Shown here one piece after another: positions 20,817-31,804 of a stretch of 64,000 nucleotides of DNA (position 1 is its first letter; each line of letters opens with the position of its first letter). A model generated the notes under the pieces. It ran no database searches and was not told where the DNA came from. It saw nothing but the letters and a program-made list of their open reading frames with translations. Position numbers and translations under genes: made by a program. Source of the DNA: Lomentospora prolificans (taxonomy: Eukaryota; Ascomycota; Sordariomycetes; Microascales; Microascaceae); contig JARFXM010000011.1 of NCBI GenBank assembly GCA_029532625.1, positions 2,821,001-2,885,000 of the forward strand, in the 5' to 3' direction.

Positions 20817-23800
20817 TCACAGCTTGGCGAGTCTTAACATGACCGTCAGATCTCCAATAACCTGCTCCTCCTCCAAGATGAGCGCATCGGCTTCATTCGT
20901 CTCCGGCGCCGGCTCTAGCGCTCCGCGCACCGTACTCTTAAACAGCTCCTCGCGTGAAGATACGAGGTTAGCAAAGTCTAGGTCGTCCGTTTTGGCAACA
21001 ACCTTGTATTGCATGCGGATGTCGTCTGTGGGCACGAGGCCAGCCTTCTTTCTCATCTTCTGGATTCTGTTGATAATCTCACGCGCGATGCCCTCCTCGG
21101 CGAGCTCGGGGTGAGGTACCGTGTCGAGGAGGACAATAACATCCTCTGAAAACGCCGGTTCCCACTTGGCTCCGTCGGCCGACTGAACACCAGAGTCGCC
21201 GCCGAGCACACGGACAATGTTTAGATCGTTCTCCTCAAGTTGGATGCCGTCTACGACGATGGTCTTCTCCTTGAGGTATTGTCTGAGCTGGTCCTGCGAC
21301 AGCCCGGGAAGGCCCTTTCGGACGACCTGGACGTCCTTCTTTAGCTTCTTTCCGAGAGTGGGCCAGTCGACCTTGGCCTCTAGGATAATGTTGTATTGCG
21401 CCTCGTCGCTCGTAAGGATGATGTTGCGGATATTCAGCTCCTCCTGCACGTACGAACTCAACGACTCGACATCGGCAAGAACCTCGGGGTCGGCAATGAC
21501 GGCAATGGAGAGAAGAGGAGTCTTGAGAGGGAGCGTGCACCTCTCGCGAACGGTTCGGCCAAGCTGAATCACCTTCTGCATGGCGGCTACCTTCCTCTCG
21601 ACAACCTCATCAAAGAGTGCCTCCTGCACAGTGGGGAACGGCAGGAAGTGTACACTTCGGGAATCCTTGTAGTCCTCAAGGATAGGTTGAAGCTGGGGCT
21701 TGAGGAGGCCGTAGATGTGCTCCGTCAAGAAAGGAGTGAAGGGAGCCAGAGCGCGCACGATGGTGAAGAGCACTTGGAGGAGGGTGTTGAGCGCGGCTTC
21801 AGTATCCTCCACACCGAGACCCGCACCGCCCTTTAGCCTCTTGCGATTGAATCGGATGTACCAATTTGTGAGATCGTCAATGATGCGGAGGAGTCTGGGG
21901 ACAACAGTGTAGAGTCGGTATGCTAGTCTCCCCGTTAGTTTTACAGGTCCAAAACTTGTACAAATCTATTGGAAACTTACCCAACATCTCCTGGTCCATG
22001 AAGCGCAGCAAACTCTGGCAGTCTGCAAGGATCCACCTGTCCATGACGTTGGTGAGCTGGTCACCAGACAGAGACTTGGCCCCGACAAACTCCTTGCCGG
22101 TGGTCTTCTTGTACAGCGCTGCCTGTTCGGAGAAAAAGCGATAACTGTTCCAGAGTGGGAGTAGGACACGCGAGACAATTTCCTTGACCCCGGACTCCTT
22201 GAATCGGATAGACTCAGCGCGGACGACGGGCGAGTTGATGAGGTACAATCGAAGGGCGTCGGATCCGTACTGAGATAGGATAAGTGAAGGGTCGGGGTAG
22301 TTCATGAGACGCTTTGACATCTTCTTTCCGTCTTCCGCAAGCACGATACCGTTAACGATACAGTTCTTGAAAGGCGAAACGTGGAAGAGCTTGTTTCCGA
22401 GAACGGTCAGTGTGTAGAACCAACCTCGGGTCTGGTCGAGACCCTCGGCAATGAAGTCAGCAGGGAACAGGCCGCCCTGGAAGTTGTCCTTGTTCTCGAA
22501 GGGGTAGTGGGCTGACGCATATGGCATGCTTCCGGACTCGAACCAGCAGTCGAAAATCTCGTCGATTCTTCGCAGATTACCCTTGCCCTTCTTAGACGGG
22601 ATGGTGATGTTGTCGATCTTGTCACGATGGATGTCATCCAGCGGGCCCTCATAGCCGCTTAGCTCCCTCAACTCGGCGATGCTGCCCACGCAGACCACCT
22701 CCTCGTAGTCCTCGCTCACCCACAGAGGAATTGGTGTTCCCCAATAGCGATTACGTGACACGTTCCAGTCGTGAGCGTTGGCCACCCAATTTGCGAAACG
22801 TCTCTCTTTGACCACAGTCGGGACCCAGTTGGTTCCCTCGAGATTCTTTTGCATCTCAGGTACCGAGTCGGTTACTCGGATGAACCAAGACGAGACGGCC
22901 TTTCGGATAAGTTGGGTATCGGACCTCCAGCAAAACTTGTCCGAATGCATGGTCGTGCTCTCAACGATGAGGCGACCGGTCGACCTCAGATCCTTGAGAA
23001 TGGCCTTGTCGGCAACTTTCACGTGCTGTCCCGCATACTCGGGAATTTCTTTGGTAAATTGACCCTTGTCATCTACGGGACAAGGGGGTAGTCTCTTGGG
23101 GTGGATGAAGCCGGCGGCGACTGCGGCGTCGTAATCCTCCTGGCCAAAGGCAGGAGCCTGGTGGACCAGACCGGTACCCTCGCCGGCCTCCACGTAGTCG
23201 GCGCTGATGACCTGGAAGCAGTCGGAGAAATCCTTGACAAAGTACTTGAACAGCGGCTCATACTTCCAGCCAACGATGTCCTTGCCCTTAAGCTTCTTGA
23301 TGACCTTGTACTTGGCCTTCTTCAGGTTCTTATAGATGGAGCCGAGACCAGACTCCATAAGGACATACTGGCGACCGGAGGCTTCGTCCAGGATGACGAG
23401 GTACTCGAATTCGGGATGCGCAGCGATGAGAAGATTGGATGGGAGGGTCCAAGGAGTAGTAGTATAAATGAGGAAGGAGGTGTTCTCCATGCCCTCGACG
23501 CCGACGATTGGGAAGGAGACGATAATGGCGGGGTCTTGGGTCATCTTCTCATTCTGCTTCGCCTCCATCAGGGAGAGAGGGGTGCAGAGAGCGGTCGAGT
23601 AGGGCATAATCTGGTAGGCGCGGTATACATGGTCGCCGTCGAACAATTGCTTGAACACCCACCAGCAAGACTCCATGAAGGTGGTATCCATCGACTGCCT
23701 CGCGATTAGCGGCGCGTATCCCCCCAACAGGCGCAAATGTAAGGAAATAGGGTATCGAAGCATACCTTGTAGTCATTGTCAAAGTCGATCCATCGGCCCA

Positions 23801-24351
23801 ATCGCTCAATGGTGCGCCTCCATTCCGCCGCGTATCTCATGACGATGGCCCTGCATTCGGCGTTGTATTTTTCGATGCCCATCTGCATAACAGCGTCCCT
23901 TCCAGAGATACCAAGCCTTTTGTCGATCTCATACTCAATTGGCACGCCATGGGTATCCCAACCGAAGCGGCGGATGACATGGTGGCCCTTCATGGACCAG
24001 TATCGGGGAATGATATCCTTGATGGTCGAGGCGAGAAGATGGCCATAGTGGGGTAGACCTGGGGGAAGCGTTAGATTCGTGAACTCGTCGGAGTATGGGA
24101 ATCGGGGTAGAAAATACCGGTAGCTGCAAAAAAAAAAAAAAACCATAGTTAGCATCTATCTCCGTACGAAAAATAAAACCATATCAAGCGACAATAGTCT
24201 AGGGATCGGGGGTCAACATACCAAACGGCGGCCCATCGTAAAAGGTGAAGCGGGGTCCATCTTCGGTCAGGCGAAGTTGGGTCTGGAAGGCATCGACGTC
24301 CTTCCAGAACTGGAGGACTTCCTCCTCGGTTTTGGGAAAACTGATGCTCAT
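20817..24351 (-). CDS. ils1: Cytosolic isoleucyl-tRNA synthetase
   Basis: Class I aminoacyl-tRNA synthetase charging tRNA-Ile with isoleucine in the cytosol. Five exons: 24351-24222, 24123-24118, 24058-23766, 23694-21981, 21922-20817, all in phase, giving 1082 residues (yeast Ils1p is of similar size). The HIGH-type motif is HYGH at residues 49-52 (PPFATGLPHYGH), and the KMSKS loop is KMSKR near residue 600 (LAEDGKKMSKRL). The editing domain (WVPTVVKERRFANWV region and others), the anticodon-binding helix bundle and the eukaryotic C-terminal extension are present. Exon 2 is only 6 nt (CTACCG) and supplies the A-T-G residues before the HYGH loop; without it the frame and active site fail. The start MSISFPKTEEEVLQFWKDVD is the family-typical N terminus. 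Confidence 0.95.
24118..24123 (-). other. ils1: 6-nt micro-exon of isoleucyl-tRNA synthetase
   Basis: On the minus strand a T-rich tract ending GCAG is followed by CTACCG and then a GTATTT donor. The next intron ends CCCCCAG before GTCTACCCC. Joining TTTG + CTACCG + GTCTACC reads F-A-T-G-L-P, the invariant sequence before the HYGH motif. No other combination of GT/AG sites here restores it. Confidence 0.85.
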
Positions 24352-24837
24352 GATGGGTGACTATGACTCCCAGAATCGAGGGTTCATAGGCGCCGTTTGC
24401 GGTCGAGGATTTTCTATATACTGCCGCGTCGAAGGCTAGGTGAGTCAGACGTCTCGATGCCTTGCCGCAGGTCGTTGTTGTCGCATGGCACACTTTCGGT
24501 TTGAAATTTTCCCGCTCCACACACACTTTGATGGAGGGGTGAAATAGAGGGGTCAGGTACAAGGCGCAAAGTACCTGTGTGGGTGGAGGGGCTGAGGACT
24601 TGTGCTCCTGTGCCACCATAGCACGGGTGTGTACATTGTACATTACTCATGCTGCAGACGGTCATGGTGCCTCATGCCGCGTCTGGAATATTCCTTTTGT
24701 TTACAGCTGTTCACGGCTGCAAGCTCTTTTAAATGCAGCACCGTATGAGACACACTCATTGAATGTATGGTGATTAGCATTCTCGCTCTGTATCTACAGT
24801 TTCGGGCTCGACCGACACCCATCGTCTGAATATCCAG
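24352..24837. other. Intergenic, promoter of isoleucyl-tRNA synthetase
   Basis: About 490 bp between the synthetase start and the end of the damaged DUF218 gene. No gene or clear regulatory motif seen. Confidence 0.6.
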
Positions 24838-25500
24838 TCACTCTACTAGGGGCAAATGCCCGGTGTATCCGGCTTGTGTCAACTCCTGGCCTGCCTCCCA
24901 CACTTTTTCCGGGATCTCTTGCTCAAGTGGAAATCCAGCTCTGGATACGCTCTGATTCGGAGGAGATCCCCCACCATTATGTGGATGACAAGGTCCCGAG
25001 GATTTTCTGCGTTCGGATACTCCTCAAAGCTGTATTGAGGCGATGTAACTGAGAAATCTGGCTGCGGCTCCGGCCACTGTTTCCAAAACGTGGCGTACGT
25101 CCATCTTTCCATATAAGGTTTCTGAACTAGGATATAAAGCTCTTGGAATAAAAAACCCCGCTGCTCCAACGGCGCCTTGGTGAACCTCACGTTCTCGCCC
25201 ATGTTCGTCGACAGCGGTTCCATGATGATCTTATCCACGGGAACGCCCATCGATAGCGCAATGTCAGCGAAGACTTCAGCCTCGGGCTTTGTGAATCGGC
25301 TCGCTGTCAGTGCCCCACTACCGCCGGAGTAGATGAGGTATCCGCCGAGTCCGTCGAGGAACAGCTGAGCTGTGCGCTCAGCCAACGCGAGTATCGAGAC
25401 TGCATAAGCAAAAGATTGCGTCGGCGGGCTTCAGGACCATTCCCATGTGATGGTAGTCGTGGATCGTGGTTGCGTCTTGGGTGATAGTTTCCGAATCCAT
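24838..25500 (-). pseudogene. DUF218 (YdcF/SanA-like) gene with two frameshifts
   Basis: A DUF218-domain gene, a Rossmann-like family of uncertain biochemical role. From ATG 25500 the frame reads MDSETITQDATTIHDYHHMG ... ADAIFCLCSLDTRV and then hits a stop. The homologous continuation AERTAQLFLDGLGGYLIYSGG is in another frame, so about one base has been gained near 25380-25388. The core (SGGSGALTASRF, TNMGENVRF, YILVQKPYMER) is intact. A second shift near 24930-24945 moves the expected C-terminal tail (EQEIPEKVWEAGQELTQAGY) out of frame; it ends at TGA 24838-24840. No splice sites explain either shift. It is a recent pseudogene, or two assembly errors. Confidence 0.65.
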
Positions 25501-25991
25501 CGTTGCACAAGTCTTCAATTGCCTGGATTCCTCGCGACTAAGAAAGATATTGAGATGCAAGAGTTTGATTTCACCGAAGTCGCAGGTTTTTTCACGGTCC
25601 CTCCTGCAACATTTCGTAGTTTACTGTTTCAGGGAGGGACCTGTTCTCGACTTCTTACGGTTTATTAGGCGGTTGTCCATTGGTTGTAGTACAAGCTGGG
25701 TGGTGAACAAATACGAGGAATGCGTAGATAATAAGCCTGCTAATAGTCCCCTTGTCGATGTACGATTGGGCGGGCATCGGAACATTCTCATTGACGAGCT
25801 TATTCCTTAAGAGTAGGAGAGAAGAACCCTCTTACTAGTGACGGCCAAGCTGGATAATTAGATCGCACCATTGATGCGGGTAATCTACCACCTCGATTTA
25901 CTGTGAGCTGAGAAGAGTCGTGTCCATGGATGTGTACTTTGCATTCTGTTATGCCGGCTGGTGGCCTTTGGTCCTGCTAGCCAATTGCCGT
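25501..25991. other. Intergenic, about 490 bp
   Basis: Between the DUF218 pseudogene and the short-chain dehydrogenase (both -). No protein-like frame, RNA gene or repeat seen. Confidence 0.6.
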
Positions 25992-27116
25992 TCAAGTCTC
26001 CAAGTCCCAGAGCCCGGTGCATTTAAACTTGAGCAAGTCCTTCTCAACAATCTCATCTTCCATCTCGAAAAGTTTCGGCAAATCCCACCGACAGCTCAGC
26101 CATCGTCCCCCCAGAAATTCGCGCCGCTTACTCGTCAGAAAGGGGATGGAATGCGCAGCCAACTCCGGCTTGTCTCCTAAGCGGACTATATCGCGCTGTC
26201 AGCCCTCTTGTATAGATCAGTATCGAACAGAAGGTTACTTACACCTGAACCTTTCAGGCAACCGTGCAGAGAGATGCGTCGGGGTACCACACGGGTGAAT
26301 AGAAAAGGCAAGCACGCCCTAACAAGGTGTCATTCATTCAGCATCGCACGGCCAATTGCTCACCAAGATTGACTGGAAGGGGCGCGAAACTTACCTGGCT
26401 CGCATATTCGTCCTGCACGAACTCGGTAAACCGGGCCAAAGCGAACTTCGAAATGTGGTATGCTCCACCACCTACACCGGCAAAGTGTGCCGCCACGCTA
26501 GACAGGTTGACAACTGTTTTGTCGCCGCCTTTTAGCATGAGGGGAAGGAACGCCTTGGTCGTCCGAAAAACGCCCCAGTAATTTACATCCCAGACGCGCA
26601 TGTACTCTTCTTCGTCCGTATCCAGCAGCGACGCAAACTCCGCCATGTAGCCGGCGTTGTTGATAAGAATATCAAGACGACCCCACTCCTCCTCGACCTT
26701 CTTAGCAGCGCTTCGGATACTCGCCTTGTCGCAGACATCCATCTCGAGCGTAATTATAGTAGGTTCAGCCCTGCCCGCGGCCTTAGCTGCGTCTCTCACG
26801 GCAGTTGCGGTCGCTGCGGCGGATGATCGGGCCGCGAGGGCGATCTGAGACGCGCCGGCCTTGCCATAGCCAATGGCTATATGATAGCCTATGCCTTTGC
26901 TCGCACCCGTAATAAGTACTGCTTTCCCTGTGCAGTCGGATTTGGTGACGGGGTCAATTTCAGGATAAGTGTCGTGGTGAACGACGCCAGTGAAGTGGTC
27001 GACTGCGATGGGAGTGAGTTGGGATTAGCGTTGAATGGAGAGGTGGAGGCAGTGACTCTCTAGTCCGGCGCCGGGAAAATCTTCCACGATGTCGACTTAC
27101 TCATTCGAGGGGGCAT
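25992..27116 (-). CDS. Short-chain dehydrogenase/reductase (SDR)
   Basis: Classical SDR, NAD(P)(H)-dependent. Exons 27116-27101 (16 nt, MPPRM), 27002-26395, 26318-26243 and 26185-25992 join in phase to 297 residues. The Rossmann cofactor motif is TGASKGIG (VLITGASKGIGYHIA); the structural NNAG motif is LINNAGY; the catalytic site is Ser in NLSSVAAHF with YxxxK in AYHISKFA. The C-terminal exons read PERFRFRLGDKPELAAHS, then GRWLSCRWDLPKL, matching the tail of fungal oxidoreductases of this type. The first exon was placed from GTAAGT at 27100 and the GCAG acceptor at 27003, which restore phase exactly. The substrate cannot be told from sequence; no biosynthetic cluster surrounds it. Confidence 0.85.
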
Positions 27117-27694
27117 CCCCTTGGGTTTTTGCTCCTTCAACAGTGTCATTTTTTATTTTTATTATAATTTTTATTTCTTTTGGCTTTCTCTCTTCTTTGG
27201 AACGGCCGACACGAGAGTTTGGTGGCTTGAAGGTTGTAAAGGTGTTTGCGCAGGTCGGCAAAGGTTATCCCAGGATTTCCGCCACATCCGGACATTCCCC
27301 AGTTCCTTATCCTTCCACGGTTTGTCCGCAAAGAGCTGACGAGCTTATGGGCCTGGAAAGCCATAGGACTTTATTAAATTCTTGTTGCTATGACCCTGGA
27401 TCTTGAACCCAATTTGGTTCCTGATTAACATGTGCCGGTTCCTGAGTGGAGAGTTCGTAAAGCGGAACACCGAAATTCGCTTCTCCGCGCCCGGCATCTT
27501 ACTACTTCGATTACCCTATCGATAAACGGACTTGGGTATCGTTAGATTAAACACTCATAGGATGAACTATCTGCCAGTCAGATTTTAACAAAATCGTGAG
27601 TAGTAGCCGTGTACAGACTTGCAAAAAAAAATAAAATAAAATAAAAATAAAAATAAATAAAAAAAACTGTGATTCTTCCCAGATCCCGCTTTTA
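27117..27694. other. Intergenic, about 580 bp
   Basis: Promoter side of the SDR gene and 3' flank of the FAD oxidoreductase. An A-rich tract built from AAAAT/AAATA units lies at about 27623-27667. No gene seen. Confidence 0.6.
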
Positions 27695-29158
27695 TTACGC
27701 CCCCACACGCTTAACCTCAGTCATCTCTCCGGAAGCCTTAGTAGCTTCCGTGAACTCGGGGTCCTCGAACGGAACAGCCCCCATGTTCAGCCACGCGCGC
27801 GCGGACATCAGAGCCGGGTCCTTCTCCTTGGAGTAGAACGCCAGCTCGGTCTTGCCATCGCCGAAATGCGTCACCGAGCGATCCTTCATATCTCGTTAGC
27901 CTGGAACGGTTCGACAATACTAAAATTCCGGATCTGGCGGCCCCTACCATTCCCAGAGTCAACTTGATGACTGCATCCGCCCAGTAGGGCTCATAGGTCT
28001 GCCTGGGCTCTTTGCCCTGCGTCGCAAGCACAATGTTGTCGGCGCAGATCATGGCCTTCCTCATGGCCGATCGGGCGTTGGGGTTCGCTTCGCCGTGGCC
28101 CGCCAGGTCTCCACAGACAAACACGTTGGGGAGCGAGTCATCGGCAATTTGAAGCGTGGGCTTCGTTCGCACGTAGCCGTCCTCGGTTATTGTGTCCTTG
28201 GCGATACTGGCGACGACGGCCGAGCTGGGCTTCTGGCCCATGCAGTGCACCTATGTCCCGGACAAGGCTTCGTTAGTCCCAACATTCATTATTGCAGGAA
28301 AAGACGGACACTGAAGGCACGTACAATGCAGTCGTACTCAATCGTTTTTCCCGACTTCAGAGTTGCAATTCCAGTCGCTTCGTCCTCTCTAATTAGCCTG
28401 TCGCCAAGTATAACTTCGACACCGAGGTCCTGAAGGCCCTTGAGCCCTGCAGCCTGGAGTTCAGACCCGAATCGGTGCATGACTGCAGTACGAGAATGAA
28501 CGAGGGTTACGTGCTTGTTGGGATACAGTGACTTGGCGTCCGTCGCAACTTCAACACCGGCGGCGCCACCTCCGACAATGACGAGTTTGTTAGATGCCTT
28601 GATACGCTGCTGCATCGCCTGGAGGAGCTTGACGCCCCTAACTTTGGAGGTACTACCAACTCTCGAGGGAAGAACGTCGTCGGCACCACTTCCCGTCGCG
28701 ATGACGAGGTATTCGTAGGGAATCACATCACCAGAACCGGCCAGTGTTACAGACTCCCTGCCGATAGTCGCAACCTTATCCTGAACCCATCGTGCTCTGG
28801 CGCCATTTAGGTAGGGACCATAAGGGATGAACGCCTTGTCCTCGTGACCCTCGGCGACACAGAAGCGAGGCAACACCCAGGTAAAGTTGAAATGACTATT
28901 GGGCTCGACGACAACAACCTCGAAGGGGCTATCGGCGGGGAGGTCGCACGAGATTATGCGCGCCGCATAGTAACCCGCGAACCCGGCGCCAATGATGACG
29001 ATGTTCCTCTTGGGCTTCTTAGGGTCAGCATCAGCTTCAGAAGTGGCGGCGGCCGCAAGACGGCGGGGCTTAGAGTTGCGGGAAAAGAAGGCAACGTAGG
29101 CGTTGAGGACGTAGCCCATGAGCTTGCAAACAAGCACAGCCTTGTTGATTGCCTTCAT
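27695..29158 (-). CDS. AIF/AMID-like FAD-dependent pyridine-nucleotide oxidoreductase
   Basis: Exons 29158-28325, 28250-27948 and 27883-27695 give 441 residues. The FAD-binding GxGxxG is IIGAGFAGYYAARI (about residues 55-68), and the NAD(P)H-binding one is LVIVGGGAAGVEVATD. The late FAD-contacting segment is PNVFVCGDLAGHGE. This is the layout of AIFM2/AMID-type oxidoreductases, which pass electrons from NAD(P)H to quinones. The N terminus (AVLVCKLMGYVLNAYVAFF) is hydrophobic or amphipathic, hinting at membrane or mitochondrial attachment. The ATG at 29158 is chosen because upstream in-frame codons lack ATG. Intron 2 uses the AAG acceptor at 27884, the first in-phase AG at a sensible distance from the GCTAAC branch. 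An iron-type GATA box sits 642 bp upstream. Confidence 0.85.
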
Positions 29159-30968
29159 TGTCGGCGCCAATCTTTTATGGTGGTGTGTGTAGTGCCGTAC
29201 CTGGGCCGATTGTCAAAGCGACCTAATCGAGATGTCGAAAGATGCGGTCCAAGGCACACTTGCAGCTTGGAAAGGAATAAGAAAAAATGAATGCGAAATT
29301 GCAAGAGTGCAAGATTGCAACGTGGGCGGAAAGAGTAAGCGCAGGCCTACTTAGCCAAGCCAAGGGGAGAGCGGCCTTTGTCGGAAGCGAGACAATCCCA
29401 GGTGGGATGGGGAGCGGAATCGCAGCTTGACGCCTGCATGTACTTGCGCGGGTCACGGTATTCGGGGAGCTTGGCTAGTGCGCATTCGCTTATTAGATAC
29501 TAAAATGGGTGGGTTTAGTTTTTTTTTTTTTTGTTTTTCCTTCCCTTTGTTCTCTCTCTGCTGTAGCACTGGCGAGATGGAGGGCATGGCGAAGCGGGAT
29601 ACTACAAGGGCTCGACCTTTGTTTTATACCAGGGTGAGTCGGGGATATCGGGTCACGGATATTCAAGCGGGGAGGCTTTGAATTGTGCGAGAAGGCCGCA
29701 ACGGCTTCAGGTGAATGATTCAAGGCCGACCAAGTCCGTTTGCCTGCTCCTTGATCCCCGAAACCGAACCGCCACAGTGCGGCTTTTGGACGCAAGATGA
29801 TCTGATAAGATAATTTCCGAGGCGAAAAAGATTAGGGTGCGAGTGCCAAGCACCTTCTTCTCTTCGCGCCAGGAAAGAATCCAATCACCTCACTCTAACG
29901 AAAGCCACCCACCACGCCCAGGGGTCCTGCCCGAGAATGCATGGGTGCGGACGAGCAGCCACAAGTATGCATGGCCGGGATAGCCAGCTTCTTGAATACG
30001 TTCCCGAAATCGCGTCATATATCAATCGCATGGGGGAGGGCGCTCAGCGAACCCCGTGATGTGGGGACGCTTGTCAGCCCATCGGGGGACAGCATTAGGA
30101 TATCGGGTTCCCACTGTCGCAGCGGCCTTTGGAGCGCCAATTACTATCACGCCTATTCCGGCCGAGGGTTCTTGTGACTCGAGTTGAGCTGCTTGTTCAA
30201 CGTTTTTGGCGCCAGTGCGGGTTCGAAGCTACGCCAGGCCCAACTTCGACCCTTTCGGAACCCGGCCGTCTGCTTTTGGTGTGCAGGTGTAGAAGGGGAT
30301 GGGGGGCCGCTAATAGACGAGCCATGCACCTAACAAGCGATATCGGCTCCGAACTTCCTAACCTCGACATCGAATACGAAAAGAGGGCTTGCCTCGATGT
30401 TCAGTGCTGAAGACTCTCAAGGTACCTACGAGTACCTCATTTGGAGTCTGCGTGGTCTCCATGCTCTCTCTCAACGGGTTACGCCACATGGATCGAATGC
30501 GACAGGAGTGGCCCGGAACCCTGTCGCTAACCAAGGGAAAACGGACGCTGCTACCGACAGGATATTACACATTGGTAAAGCAGGTCATGTTTCTTCCTAT
30601 TTTTTCATAAACTCGTTTTCTTGTTGCCAGGCCATTATTTTGCATAATTAACTTGAACCCACATAACCCCCACCATTTCTCCAGCTGCCAATCCCATCCA
30701 TGGCAGGCCCTGTGCCATGTTGCCTGTGTTGCCCTGCGCTTGTGTCGTACAGCAAAAGGAAAAGGGAAAAAAAGAAAAACAAAAAAAAGGCAGCAAAAGG
30801 ACAAAATGAAAAAATTCCAGAACAATGGACCGACAAATCACGAAAGAGAAGCACAGTTATCAATCAGCCAGCTCACACCTCATCCAGCTTGTCGATCCAA
30901 ACACCCACGCGACCGCAACAAAAAAGCAACCACCCCCGAACTACCCGATGTACCCGAAACCCATTAAT
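29159..30968. other. Intergenic, 1.8 kb
   Basis: Promoter region of the FAD oxidoreductase plus 3' flank of the GNAT gene. It contains a T12 run (about 29519-29531), the GATA box at 29800 and an A-rich tract near 30760-30790. No coding exon recognised. Confidence 0.55.
29800..29808 (+). promoter_or_regulatory. ATCTGATAA box (SreA/Fep1-type GATA site)
   Basis: Exact match to ATCWGATAA, the extended GATA motif bound by fungal iron-responsive repressors (SreA, SRE, Fep1, Urbs1), directly followed by a second GATAA. It lies 642 bp upstream of the AIF-like gene start. Function is inferred from the motif only. Confidence 0.35.
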
Positions 30969-31804
30969 TTAAGCCAAGTGCTTGGTCGACTCGCGCCACT
31001 CCTCAAATGTCATTCCGATGGACTTGGGCATTATTACCATGAGGGGCACCTGCACATCCTCCGCAGTGCCAAGAACCTCCTTCTTGTGTACAATAGTGTC
31101 TGGGAGCTTCTGGAATCCCATCTTCTCGTAGAGACCCACGCTAGAAGGTGATGCCTCAAAGTAGAGAGGAAGCTGCCAGGCCTCGGCCATCTCGGCGCCC
31201 CATTTGCAAATGAGAGCACCAGCCTTGCGGCCCTGGTGCTTGGGCTCGATTGCAATAACATGCGTGTCTAACATGGGGAAATCGCCGGGTGGAATGGTTA
31301 GCAAAACGTGCGCGGTTTCAAACCCTTTGAAAAAAAGTGCCAGAACATAAACGGAATGAAGGAGAAGTAAAAATTTAAAGGATGAATGGAAGAGTAGGAC
31401 TCACAGATGTACGGCCTGCCACCAAAGATCCTCTCCCTAGCCTCCCATAGGGGGTTGAGGATGGCTTCGGCTTTGGCTCGGTGAGCGCCCTCGAGCCAGG
31501 GTACGCCGTGGTTGGCACGTTGCTCTGGCGTCCGGGGCGCAAAGTAAGCGTCGGTGAGTGCCATGCCGATGATCTCCATAGTGGACGTGTCCAACACCTT
31601 ATAGGTGTACTGGTTGTCGGCCGTAGTCCAGTAATCGGCGGTAGCTTGGGTGTGGGCTTTGCGGAATTCCTCGCTCTCGAACCCGGCCGGGAAGAGTACG
31701 TTGAGCATCAGCGCACCCATGGGGTCGTTCTTGAAAGCGGAGAAGTAGACATCGTAGATCTTTTCGATGTCAGGAATAAGGGCGGGGGCGATCGAGACAA
31801 CCAT
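30969..31804 (-). CDS. GNAT-family N-acetyltransferase
   Basis: Exons 31804-31405 and 31267-30969 (232 residues) join at PYIYTHVIAIEPKHQG; the intron has GTGAGT, GCTAAC and TTAG. The acetyl-CoA-binding region of the GNAT fold is HVIAIEPKHQGRKAGALICKW (a variant of the Q/RxxGxG/A loop), followed by the late strand and helix PLYFEASPSSVGLYEKMGF, the best-conserved GNAT C-terminal block. The N-terminal part (IYDVYFSAFKNDPMG) matches the large fungal GNAT group of unknown substrates. The start MVVSIAPALIPDIEKIYDVY is the first ATG beside the conserved domain. The acyl acceptor is not predictable. Confidence 0.85.

Noticed and set aside
23101..23709. 202-codon + strand open frame
   Set aside because: Antisense of the isoleucyl-tRNA synthetase coding exon; no independent features.
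24352..31804. Secondary-metabolite cluster (SDR, FAD oxidoreductase, acetyltransferase)
   Set aside because: No polyketide synthase, NRPS, terpene synthase or pathway regulator nearby; the SDR, oxidoreductase and GNAT genes look like independent genes.
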